Source: Nonomuraea lactucae (lineage in GTDB: Bacteria > Actinomycetota > Actinomycetes > Streptosporangiales > Streptosporangiaceae). Taken from it: a stretch of 36,064 bases of DNA. Under the pieces are notes generated by a model that saw only the letters and a list, made by a program, of their open reading frames with translations, was not told the origin of the DNA and did not search any database. Position numbers and translations under genes: made by a program. Numbering within the stretch: position 1 is the stretch's first letter; every line of letters starts with the position of its first letter. The stretch covers positions 1 through 36,064 of the forward strand of contig NZ_QNFZ01000279.1 in assembly GCF_003313395.1 (NCBI RefSeq). The letters run 5' to 3'. Below are positions 23,338 to 30,413 of this stretch, in pieces.

Positions 23338-24453
23338 GTGACCACCGCAACCACCTCCAGCGTGATTCCCACCCTGCCGGGCCGCTACTACACCGATCCG
23401 GAGCTCTTCGCGCTGGAGCAGAAGAACATCTTCGAGGCGATGTGGTTCTGCGCGGTTCGCTCGTCCGACCTGCCCAAGCCGGGCTCGTTCAAGACCGTGC
23501 AGGTCGGCGCCGAGAGCATCCTCATCACCCGGGCGCGCAACGGATCGGTGCGCGCGTTCTTCAACGTCTGCCGCCACCGCGGCGCGACCCTGTGCACGGA
23601 GGAGTCGGGCGAGGCCAAGCGGGCCTTCCAGTGCCCTTACCACGCCTGGACGTACGACTTCGACGGCAAGCTGATCGCGGCGCCCAACCTCACCAAGATG
23701 GCCGACCTGGACCGGGTGCGGTACGGCCTGGTCAAGGCGCACGCGCGGGAGTGGCTCGGCTACGTGTGGGTCTGCCTGGCCGACGAGCCGCCGTCGTTCG
23801 AGCAGGACGTGCAGGGCGCGGTGGCCGAGCGGCTGGGTGCGGTGGAGCTGATCGACAACTACGACATGGCCAACCTGTCGGTCGGGCGGCGGATCGTCTA
23901 CGACGTCAAGGCCAACTGGAAGCTCATCGTCGAGAACTTCATGGAGTGCTACCACTGCGCCACGATCCACCCCGAGCTGACCGAGGTGCTGCCGGAGTTC
24001 GCCGACGGGTACGCCGCGCAGTATTTCGTCGGCCACGGCGCGGAGTTCGGCGAGGAGGTGCAGGGCTTCACCGTCGACGGCTCGGCCGGGCTCGACCGCA
24101 TCCCGGGTGTCAGCGAGGACCAGGACCGGCGCTACTACGCCATCACCGTCAAGCCGCAGGTCTTCATCAACCTCGTGCCCGACCACGTTATCCTGCACCG
24201 CATGTTCCCTCTCGCCGTAGACCGCACGGTGGTCGAGTGTGACTGGCTCTACCTGCCCGACGTGGTGGCCGGCGGCAAGGATCTGGACAAGTCGGTGGAG
24301 CTGTTCCACCGGGTCAACGAGCAGGACTTCGACGCCTGCGAGCGCTGCCAGCCGGCGATGAGCTCGCGGACGTACCGCGACGGCGGGGTGCTGGTGCCGA
24401 GCGAGCACCACATCGGCGCCTTCCACGAGTGGGTTCAGGAGCGGATCGGGTAA
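23338..24453 (+). CDS. Rieske oxygenase, probable glycine betaine demethylase (GbcA-like)
   Basis: Oxygenase component of 371 residues. The Rieske domain has CRHRG (C78, H80) and CPYHAWTYD (C99, H102). The catalytic domain has the mononuclear iron motif ENFMECYHCATIHPEL with H206 and H211, the bridging acid E203, and a likely third ligand Asp in NEQDFD. The NWKxxxENFxECYHC pattern is shared with GbcA (glycine betaine) and Stc2 (stachydrine) N-demethylases more than with aromatic dioxygenases. Oxidative demethylation yields formaldehyde, which matches the mycothiol enzymes just upstream. Glycine betaine is the preferred substrate because choline oxidation and quaternary-amine uptake genes lie in the same regulon. 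Stachydrine or carnitine remain possible. An AGAGGAGAAG ribosome-binding site precedes the GTG start. Confidence 0.85.
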   Translation: MTTATTSSVIPTLPGRYYTDPELFALEQKNIFEAMWFCAVRSSDLPKPGSFKTVQVGAESILITRARNGSVRAFFNVCRHRGATLCTEESGEAKRAFQCPYHAWTYDFDGKLIAAPNLTKMADLDRVRYGLVKAHAREWLGYVWVCLADEPPSFEQDVQGAVAERLGAVELIDNYDMANLSVGRRIVYDVKANWKLIVENFMECYHCATIHPELTEVLPEFADGYAAQYFVGHGAEFGEEVQGFTVDGSAGLDRIPGVSEDQDRRYYAITVKPQVFINLVPDHVILHRMFPLAVDRTVVECDWLYLPDVVAGGKDLDKSVELFHRVNEQDFDACERCQPAMSSRTYRDGGVLVPSEHHIGAFHEWVQERIG

Positions 24454-24455
24454 CG

Positions 24456-26741
24456 GTGAGCAACCAGGGCGAAGAGGACGAGGACGCGCGCCTGCGGGTC
24501 CGCCCGCCCAAGGACTGGGCGGGCGGGCTGCCCGCGGTGGGGCACGCGATGGAGATGGCCCATCGCCAGATGGGCGCCGCCCGCGGCGTGCGCGCGCTGC
24601 TGCGGGTCAACCAGAAGGACGGCTTCGACTGCCCCGGCTGCGCCTGGCCGGAGGGCGATCATCGCAGCCCGGCCGAGTTCTGCGAGAACGGCGCGAAGGC
24701 CGTGGCCGAGGAGGCCACCACGCGCCGGGTCACGCGCGAGTTCTTCGCCGCGCACCCGGTGGGGGATCTGGCCGTCCGCAGCGACCACTGGCTCGGCGGC
24801 CAGGGCCGGCTGACCGAGCCGATGCACAAGCCAGCGGGCGCCGACCACTACGTGCCGGTCACCTGGGCCAAGGCGTTCGAGATCATCGCCAGGGAGCTGC
24901 GCGCCCTCGGCGGCCCCGACGAGGCCGTCTTCTACACCTCCGGCCGCACCTCCAACGAGGCGGCCTTCGCCTACCAGCTGCTGGTGCGCCGGCTGGGCAC
25001 CAACAACCTGCCCGACTGCTCCAACATGTGCCACGAGTCCAGCGGCTCGGCGCTGACCGAGACGCTCGGCATCGGCAAGGGCACGGTCTCGCTGGACGAC
25101 CTGCACCGCGCCGAGCTGATCTTCGTGGTGGGCCAGAACCCCGGCACCAACCACCCCCGCATGCTGACCGCCCTGGAGCGGGCCAAGCGCGGCGGGGCGC
25201 GGATCATCGCCGTCAACCCGCTGCCCGAGGCCGGCCTGCTGCGTTTCAAGAACCCGCAGCGCCCCTCCGGGCTCGGCCGCGGCACCGCGCTCGCCGACCG
25301 GTTCCTGCAGATCCGGCTCAACGGGGACCTGGCGCTGTTCCAGGCGCTGTCCTCGCTGCTGCTCGACGGCGCCGGCGACGCCGGGCTCCCCGCCGCCGAC
25401 CGGGCGTTCATCGAGGAGCACACGCACGGGTTCGAGGCGTGGGAGAGGCACATCCGCGCCCTGGACTGGGAGAAGGTCCTCGCCGCGACCGGCCTGACCC
25501 GGGCCGAGGTGGAGGAGACCGCGGCCGAGGTCCGCGCGGCGGGCTCGGTCGTCGTCTGCTGGGCCATGGGCCTGACCCAGCACCGCAACTCCGTGGCGAC
25601 GATCCGCGAGGTGGTCAACTTCCTGCTGCTGCGCGGCAACGTGGGCCGTCCGGGCGCTGGGGTGTGCCCGGTGCGCGGCCACTCCAACGTGCAGGGCGAC
25701 CGGACCATGGGCATCTACGAGAAGCCCTCGGCCGCCTTCCTCGACGCGCTGGGCGCGGAGTTCGGCTTCGCGCCGCCGCGCCGTCACGGGCTCGACACGG
25801 TCGACGCGATCCGCGCCATGCGCGACGGCCAGGTGAAGGTCTTCTTCGGCATGGGCGGCAACTTCGTCCGGGCGACCCCCGACAGCGAGGTGACGGAGGC
25901 GGCGCTGCGCCGCACCCGGCTGACCGTGCAGGTGTCCACCAAGCTCAACCGGTCCCACGCGGTGTGCGGCGCGGAGGCGCTCATCCTGCCGACGCTGGGC
26001 CGCACGGAGCGCGACCCGGGCGGCTACGTGACCGTCGAGGACTCGATGGGTCTCGTGCACGCCTCCCGGGGCAGGCTCGGGCCGGCCTCGCCCCACCTGC
26101 TGCCGGAGGTGGCGATCGTCTGCCGGCTGGCGCGCGAGGTGCTCGGTGACGACCCGCACGTGCCGTGGGCGGAGTTCGAGCGCGACTACGGCGCCGTCAG
26201 GGATCGCATCGCGCGCGTCGTCCCCGGGTTCGAGGACTTCAACGCGCGGGCGCCCGCGGGCTTCGCGCTGCCCAACGCGCCGAGGGACGAGCGGCGCTTC
26301 CCGACCGCCACGGGCCGGGCCAACTTCACCGTCAACGAGCTGGAGGTGCTGCGCGTCCCGCTGGGGCGGCTGCTGCTGCAGACGGTACGCAGCCACGACC
26401 AGTACAACACCACGGTCTACGGGCTCGACGACCGCTACCGCGGGGTCAAGGCGGGCCGCAGGGTGGTGTTCGTGCACCCGGACGACCTGGCCGAGCGGGA
26501 CCTGGCCGACGGCGACGTGGTGGACCTGGTCAGCGAGTGGCCCGACGGCGAGCGCGTGGCGGCGGGGTTCAGGGTGATCGCCTACCCCACGGCCCGCGGC
26601 TGCTGCGCGGCCTACTTCCCCGAGACGAACGTGCTGGTGCCGCTCGACTCGGTGGCCGAGACGTCCAACACCCCGACCTCGAAGAGCGTGGTGGTGCGCC
26701 TGGTCAGTACGACTTCCCCGCGTACCCCAGCCGCCGGCTGA
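24456..26741 (+). CDS. FdhF/YdeP family molybdopterin oxidoreductase
   Basis: A 761-residue molybdoenzyme alpha subunit of the FdhF/YdeP class. The N-terminal Fe-S site is CPGCAWPEGDHRSPAEFC (C59, C62, C76). SNMCHESSG at about 189-197 carries Cys192 at the position of the Mo-ligating Cys or Sec of formate dehydrogenases. VVGQNPGTNHPRML, VNFLLLRGNVGRPGAGVCPVRGH (in part), GGNFVRATPD and QLxxRSHDQYN-type blocks bind the two pterins. No electron-transfer subunit is nearby. YdeP-type enzymes are poorly understood. In this operon, after formaldehyde oxidation to formate, formate oxidation to CO2 is the natural proposal. The GTG start lies 3 nt after the oxygenase stop with AGGAG somewhat distant. 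The 3' end overlaps the convergent iclR gene by 38 bp. Confidence 0.88.
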   Translation: MSNQGEEDEDARLRVRPPKDWAGGLPAVGHAMEMAHRQMGAARGVRALLRVNQKDGFDCPGCAWPEGDHRSPAEFCENGAKAVAEEATTRRVTREFFAAHPVGDLAVRSDHWLGGQGRLTEPMHKPAGADHYVPVTWAKAFEIIARELRALGGPDEAVFYTSGRTSNEAAFAYQLLVRRLGTNNLPDCSNMCHESSGSALTETLGIGKGTVSLDDLHRAELIFVVGQNPGTNHPRMLTALERAKRGGARIIAVNPLPEAGLLRFKNPQRPSGLGRGTALADRFLQIRLNGDLALFQALSSLLLDGAGDAGLPAADRAFIEEHTHGFEAWERHIRALDWEKVLAATGLTRAEVEETAAEVRAAGSVVVCWAMGLTQHRNSVATIREVVNFLLLRGNVGRPGAGVCPVRGHSNVQGDRTMGIYEKPSAAFLDALGAEFGFAPPRRHGLDTVDAIRAMRDGQVKVFFGMGGNFVRATPDSEVTEAALRRTRLTVQVSTKLNRSHAVCGAEALILPTLGRTERDPGGYVTVEDSMGLVHASRGRLGPASPHLLPEVAIVCRLAREVLGDDPHVPWAEFERDYGAVRDRIARVVPGFEDFNARAPAGFALPNAPRDERRFPTATGRANFTVNELEVLRVPLGRLLLQTVRSHDQYNTTVYGLDDRYRGVKAGRRVVFVHPDDLAERDLADGDVVDLVSEWPDGERVAAGFRVIAYPTARGCCAAYFPETNVLVPLDSVAETSNTPTSKSVVVRLVSTTSPRTPAAG

Positions 26742-27483
26742 TCTCGTCCGCGCCCTCGATGAGGCGGGGGGCCAGCTCGTGGATGCGCTCGGCGCTGAAG
26801 CGGTAGGCGGGCCCGGACGCGCTGACCGCGGCGACGACCTCACCGAGGTAGGAGCGGATGGGCGCGGCCACGGCGTTCAGCCCCTCCTCCAGCTCCTCCA
26901 GGCAGAAGGCGTAGCCGGTCTCGCGGGTCTCGGCGAGCTGCAGCTGCAGAGCGTCGGCGTCGACGATCGTCTTGGGGGTGAAGCTCTCCAGACCACCCGC
27001 GAGCAGCCGGGCGCGCTCCCGCTCGTCGAGGTAGGCGATCAGGGCCTTGCCGCTGGAGGTGGCGTGCAGCGGGGTGATCTGCCCGACCCAGTTGTACGCG
27101 GTGACGGCCGAGGGGCCGCGTACCTGGTCGAGGTTGACCGCGTGGGCGGAGCGGAGCACGGCGACGTTGACCGTCTCGCCGATCTCCTCGGCCAGCCGCT
27201 GGCAGACCGGGCGGGCGCGGCCGATGATGTCCATCTGCGTGCTGACGCCGCCGGCCAGCCGGATGATGCCGAAGCCGAGGCGATACTTGCCGCGGTCCTC
27301 GGCCTGTTCCACCAGGCCGCGCGCCTCCAGCGCGCCGAGCAACCGGAAGGCCGTCGACTTGTGCACGTCGATCTCCGCCGCCACCTCGCTGACGCCGGCC
27401 TCGCCGCGCTGCGACAGGATCTCCAGCACGCTGATCGCCCTGTCGACGGACTGCACGCCCCCGCTGCCCGATTCGTTGCTCAT
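26704..27483 (-). CDS. IclR family regulator
   Basis: A 259-residue IclR protein. The N-terminal winged HTH is at about residues 10-70 (SVDRAISVLEILSQRGEAG, then VSEVAAEIDVHKSTAFRLLGAL in part), followed by the effector domain with HATSSGKALIAYL, ETGYAFCLEELEEGLNAVAAPI (in part) and VVAAVSASGPAYRF. Its genomic place, between the Rieske operon it meets tail to tail and the divergent choline dehydrogenase gene, makes it the obvious regulator of the island. The recurrent TTGCG-N5-CGC sites are its likely targets. The effector could be choline, betaine or a demethylation product. The ATG start has no clear Shine-Dalgarno. Confidence 0.93.
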   Translation of the reverse strand: MSNESGSGGVQSVDRAISVLEILSQRGEAGVSEVAAEIDVHKSTAFRLLGALEARGLVEQAEDRGKYRLGFGIIRLAGGVSTQMDIIGRARPVCQRLAEEIGETVNVAVLRSAHAVNLDQVRGPSAVTAYNWVGQITPLHATSSGKALIAYLDERERARLLAGGLESFTPKTIVDADALQLQLAETRETGYAFCLEELEEGLNAVAAPIRSYLGEVVAAVSASGPAYRFSAERIHELAPRLIEGADEISRRLGYAGKSY

Positions 27484-27561
27484 AGCGAAACTCTAAGTGC
27501 TCCAGGCAACCTAGTGCGAATGAAGGATTAAAAGATCTCCTGTTGCGAGTAGTGAAACGCA

Positions 27562-27576
27562 GTGCGTATAACGCTA
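27562..27576 (+). promoter_or_regulatory. Operator site 2, upstream of betA
   Basis: GTGCG-TATAA-CGCTA, 34 nt before the betA start. It matches the island consensus in 12 of 15 positions compared with site 1 or better. A CTGTTGCGAGTAG (27539-27551) just upstream looks like a second half-site. The site also lies in the divergent iclR promoter region, so autoregulation is possible. Confidence 0.6.
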
Positions 27577-27610
27577 CGATTCGGTGAAACGTACGATGAG
27601 ACGAGGCACC

Positions 27611-29248
27611 ATGACGTCACAGCAATACGACTTCGTCATCGTCGGAGGAGGCTCGGCGGGCTGCGCCCTGGCCAACCGGCTCTCCGCGGACCCCGACACG
27701 CGCGTGCTGGTCCTGGAGGCCGGCCGTCCCGACTATCCGTGGGACGTGTTCATCCACATGCCCGCGGCGCTGCCCTTCCCCATCGGCAATCGTTTCTACG
27801 ACTGGCGCTACGAGTCCGAGCCTGAGCCGCACATGAACGGCAGGCGCGTCTACCACGCCCGGGGCAAGGTGCTCGGCGGCTCCAGCAGCATCAACGGCAT
27901 GATCTTCCAGCGCGGCAACCCGCTCGACTACGAGCGCTGGGGCGCCGACCCGGGCATGAAGAACTGGGACTACGCGCACTGCCTGCCGTACTTCAAGCGG
28001 ATGGAAAACTGCCTGGCAGACCCGGGCACGCCGTTCCGCGGCCATGACGGGCCCCTGTCGCTGGAGCGCGGCGCCGCGAGCACCCCTCTCTTCGCGGCCT
28101 TCTTCGAGGCCGTCCAGCAGGCCGGCTACCCGCTGACCGACGACGTCAACGGCTACCGCCAGGAGGGCTTCGCCCGCTTCGACCGCAACATCCGGCGGGG
28201 CCGCCGGCTCAGCGCCGCCCGCGCCTACCTGCACCCGGTGATGAAGCGCCCCAACCTCACGGTCAGGACGCGGGCGTTCGTCTCCAGGGTGCTCTTCGAG
28301 GGCACGCGGGCGGTCGGCGTGGAGTACGACGGCGGGACCGTGCGCGCCAAGGAGGTCATCCTGAGCGGCGGCGCCATCAACTCGCCCCAGCTCCTCCAGC
28401 TCTCCGGCGTCGGCAACGCCCGCGAGCTGGGCGCGCTCGGCGTCGACGTGGTGCACGACCTGCCCGGCGTCGGCGAGCACCTCCAGGACCACCTGGAGGT
28501 CTACATCCAGCACGGCTGCCGTCAGCCCGTCTCCATGCAGCCCAACCTGCAGAAGTGGCGACACCCGTGGATCGGCGCGCAGTGGCTGTTCCTGCGCGGC
28601 GGCCCCGGGGCGACCAACCACTTCGAGGCCGGCGGGTTCGTGCGGAGCAACGACGACGTGGACTACCCCAACCTGATGTTCCACTTCCTGCCCATCGCCG
28701 TGCGCTACGACGGCTCGGCCCCCGCGGGCGGGCACGGCTACCAGGTGCACGTGGGGCCGATGTACTCGGACGCCCGCGGCTCGGTGAAGATCAAGAGCAC
28801 CGATCCGCGGCAGCACCCCGCCCTGCGCTTCAACTACCTGTCCACCGAGCAGGACCGGCGCGAGTGGGTGGAGGCCATCAGGGTGAGCCGCGACATCCTC
28901 GGCCAGCCGGCCCTGGCCGAGTTCAGCACCGGTGAGCTGTCGCCGGGCCCGTCCGTCGGGACCGACGAGGAGATCCTCGACTGGGTCGCCAGGGACGCGG
29001 AGACGGCCCTGCATCCTTCCTGCACGGCCCGGATGGGCGTCGACGAGATGTCGGTCGTGGACCCGGAGACCATGCGCGTGCACGGCGTCGACGGGCTGCG
29101 CGTGGTGGACGCCTCGGCCATGCCGTACGTCACCAACGGCAACATCTACGCGCCGGTCATGATGCTGGCGGAGAAGGCGGCCGACCTGATTCTCGGCAAC
29201 ACGCCGCTCGCGCCCGAGACGACCGAGTTCTACCGGCACCGGAAATGA
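27611..29248 (+). CDS. betA: Choline dehydrogenase (GMC oxidoreductase)
   Basis: A 545-residue FAD enzyme of the glucose-methanol-choline family. It has the dinucleotide motif [17 protein letters not shown] at the N-terminus, GMC signature 1 in [18 protein letters not shown], signature 2 in [18 protein letters not shown], and the catalytic His in [10 protein letters not shown], a block typical of BetA. The C-terminal [20 protein letters not shown] carries the active-site Asn. It would oxidise choline to betaine aldehyde, passing electrons to the respiratory chain. The start is ATG at 27611 with GACGAGG upstream; an earlier GTG (27584) and ATG (27596) lack this support. It is monocistronic, ending at a bidirectional hairpin. 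Related GMC alcohol dehydrogenases are the main alternative, but the neighbouring aldehyde dehydrogenase supports choline. Confidence 0.9.
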   Translation: MTSQQYDFVIVGGGSAGCALANRLSADPDTRVLVLEAGRPDYPWDVFIHMPAALPFPIGNRFYDWRYESEPEPHMNGRRVYHARGKVLGGSSSINGMIFQRGNPLDYERWGADPGMKNWDYAHCLPYFKRMENCLADPGTPFRGHDGPLSLERGAASTPLFAAFFEAVQQAGYPLTDDVNGYRQEGFARFDRNIRRGRRLSAARAYLHPVMKRPNLTVRTRAFVSRVLFEGTRAVGVEYDGGTVRAKEVILSGGAINSPQLLQLSGVGNARELGALGVDVVHDLPGVGEHLQDHLEVYIQHGCRQPVSMQPNLQKWRHPWIGAQWLFLRGGPGATNHFEAGGFVRSNDDVDYPNLMFHFLPIAVRYDGSAPAGGHGYQVHVGPMYSDARGSVKIKSTDPRQHPALRFNYLSTEQDRREWVEAIRVSRDILGQPALAEFSTGELSPGPSVGTDEEILDWVARDAETALHPSCTARMGVDEMSVVDPETMRVHGVDGLRVVDASAMPYVTNGNIYAPVMMLAEKAADLILGNTPLAPETTEFYRHRK

Positions 29249-29253
29249 CGGAA

Positions 29254-29291
29254 GGAGGCGGTGGGGGCCGCCGCAGCACCCCACCGCCTCC
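29254..29291. terminator. Bidirectional terminator between betA and purU
   Basis: GGAGGCGGTGGGG and its exact complement form a 13-bp stem with a 12-base loop, 5 nt past the betA stop and before the convergent purU stop. Confidence 0.6.
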
Positions 29292-29300
29292 TGTCCGGTG

Positions 29301-29320
29301 CCCGCCCCGAAGAGGGCGGG
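29301..29320. terminator. Second hairpin, purU side
   Basis: CCCGCCC-CGAAGA-GGGCGGG, a 7-bp stem with a 6-base loop, 4 nt beyond the purU stop codon. It probably serves the leftward transcript. Confidence 0.45.
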
Positions 29321-29324
29321 GGCT

Positions 29325-30188
29325 CTATCGGAAGACGACCGTCCGGTCGCCGTTGAGCAGCACGCGCTGCTCGCTGTGCCACTTCACGGCCCGCGCCAGC
29401 ACCTGCGCCTCGACGTCGCGGCCCGCGGTGATCAGATCCTCGGGGTCGAGCTCGTGGTCCACCCTGACCACGTCCTGCTCGATGATCGGCCCCTCGTCCA
29501 GGTCGGCCGTCACGTAGTGCGCGGTCGCGCCGATCAGCTTCACCCCGCGCTCGTGGGCCTGGTGGTAGGGCTTGGCGCCCTTGAAGCCAGGCAGGAACGA
29601 GTGGTGGATGTTGATGGCACGCCCTTCGAGCCGCTTGCACATGTCGTCCGACAGGACCTGCATGTAGCGGGCGAGCACCACCAGGTCCGCCTCGTACTCG
29701 GCGACCAGCTCCAGCACCTTCGCCTCGGCCTCGGCCTTGGTCTGCGGGGTGACCGGCACATAGTGGTACGGCACGCCGTACGAGGCGGCGAGCGGCTCCA
29801 GGTCGGGGTGGTTGGAGACGATCGCGGGGATCTCGATGTTCAGCACGCCGCCCTGCCTGCGGAAGAGCAGGTCGTTCAGGCAGTGGCCGAACTTCGACAC
29901 CATGATGAGCGACCTGGTCGGAGTCGCGGCGTCCTTGAGCTGCCAGGTCATCTGGAAGGAGTCGGCGACGTAGGTGAAGCCCGCGCGCAGTTCCTCCAGC
30001 CCGTGCTGGGCCGCGAAGTGCACGCGCATGAAGAAGCCGCCGCCTCTGCGGTCGTTGAACTGCTTGCTCTGCAGCATGTTGCCGCCGTGCTGCACCAGGA
30101 AGCTGGTCACGGCGTAGACGATGCCGGGCTTGTCCGAGCAGGAGACCGTGAGGATGAACTCGCGTCCAGGGTCGGGCCGGGGAGACAT
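29325..30188 (-). CDS. purU: Formyltetrahydrofolate deformylase
   Basis: A 287-residue PurU. An N-terminal ACT domain (about 10-85: ILTVSCSDKPGIVYAVTSFL in part, NDRRGGGFFMR) precedes the formyltransferase-like hydrolase domain with LIMVSKFGHCLNDLL, IVSNHPDLEPLA, VVLARYMQVLSDDM, INIHHSFLPGFKGA (catalytic His) and GATAHYVTADLDEGPIIEQD (catalytic Asp). It hydrolyses 10-formyltetrahydrofolate to formate and tetrahydrofolate. In choline and betaine users this recycles folate loaded by methyl-group oxidation. The start is ATG with AGGAGG 6 nt upstream. Two island-type operator sites lie just upstream, so it belongs to the same regulon. Confidence 0.95.
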   Translation of the reverse strand: MSPRPDPGREFILTVSCSDKPGIVYAVTSFLVQHGGNMLQSKQFNDRRGGGFFMRVHFAAQHGLEELRAGFTYVADSFQMTWQLKDAATPTRSLIMVSKFGHCLNDLLFRRQGGVLNIEIPAIVSNHPDLEPLAASYGVPYHYVPVTPQTKAEAEAKVLELVAEYEADLVVLARYMQVLSDDMCKRLEGRAINIHHSFLPGFKGAKPYHQAHERGVKLIGATAHYVTADLDEGPIIEQDVVRVDHELDPEDLITAGRDVEAQVLARAVKWHSEQRVLLNGDRTVVFR

Positions 30189-30202
30189 CACACCTCCTAG
30201 CG

Positions 30203-30217
30203 TTGCGTATAGCGCAC
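30203..30217 (+). promoter_or_regulatory. Operator site 3a, purU leader
   Basis: TTGCG-TATAG-CGCAC, identical to site 1 in the first 13 bases. It lies 15 nt upstream of the purU start codon, inside the expected transcript leader. Confidence 0.7.
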
Positions 30218-30221
30218 AACG

Positions 30222-30236
30222 GTGATGTATACGCAA
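30222..30236 (-). promoter_or_regulatory. Operator site 3b, purU promoter
   Basis: On the minus strand TTGCG-TATAC-ATCAC. The left half matches perfectly and the right half is degenerate. It directly follows the CACCCT of the purU promoter, exactly as site 1 follows its own promoter. Confidence 0.6.
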
Positions 30237-30237
30237 C

Positions 30238-30267
30238 AGGGTGGACGGCAGGGGGCCGTCCAGTCAA
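30238..30267 (-). promoter_or_regulatory. purU promoter
   Basis: Minus-strand TTGACT (30267-30262), spacer 18, CACCCT (30243-30238). The spacer holds an inverted repeat GGACGGC-AGGGG-GCCGTCC (30243-30261), which could be a second regulator site. The layout parallels the Rieske operon promoter. Confidence 0.5.
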
Positions 30268-30331
30268 GGGGTGAGGTGCGTAGGTGAACAAATCACATGG
30301 AATGGAATCATTCGGTGATGCGGCCAAGGGC

Positions 30332-30360
30332 TTGACTTATCCAAGGGGGCAGGTCAATCC
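30332..30360 (+). promoter_or_regulatory. Promoter of the aldehyde dehydrogenase-transporter operon
   Basis: TTGACT (30332-30337), then 22 nt, CTGTT (30360-30364). The -10 is weak (CAATCC or AATCCT). The TTGAC-22-CTGTT spacing equals that of purU and is within one base of the Rieske operon promoter. Confidence 0.45.
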
Positions 30361-30381
30361 TGTTCCTCACTAAGCATTGCC

Positions 30382-30396
30382 TTGCGCGATACGCAA
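30382..30396 (+). promoter_or_regulatory. Operator site 4, upstream of the aldehyde dehydrogenase gene
   Basis: TTGCG-CGATA-CGCAA, the most symmetric copy, with perfect 5-base arms. Read on the minus strand the centre is TATCG, matching TAT of the other sites. It lies 17 nt before the start codon. Confidence 0.7.
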
Positions 30397-30413
30397 CGAT
30401 CAGAGGTGTGCCG

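Noticed and set aside
23338-24453. Aromatic ring dioxygenase for hydrocarbon degradation
   Set aside because: No beta subunit, no diol dehydrogenase or ring-cleavage enzyme, and the iron-site sequence is closer to the N-demethylases.
24456-26741. Selenocysteine formate dehydrogenase
   Set aside because: There is no in-frame TGA; the Mo-ligand position is an ordinary Cys.
24435-26843. 802-codon open frame opposite the molybdoenzyme gene
   Set aside because: No recognisable domain; it is His, Val, Gln and Arg rich as expected for the complement of a GC-rich gene.
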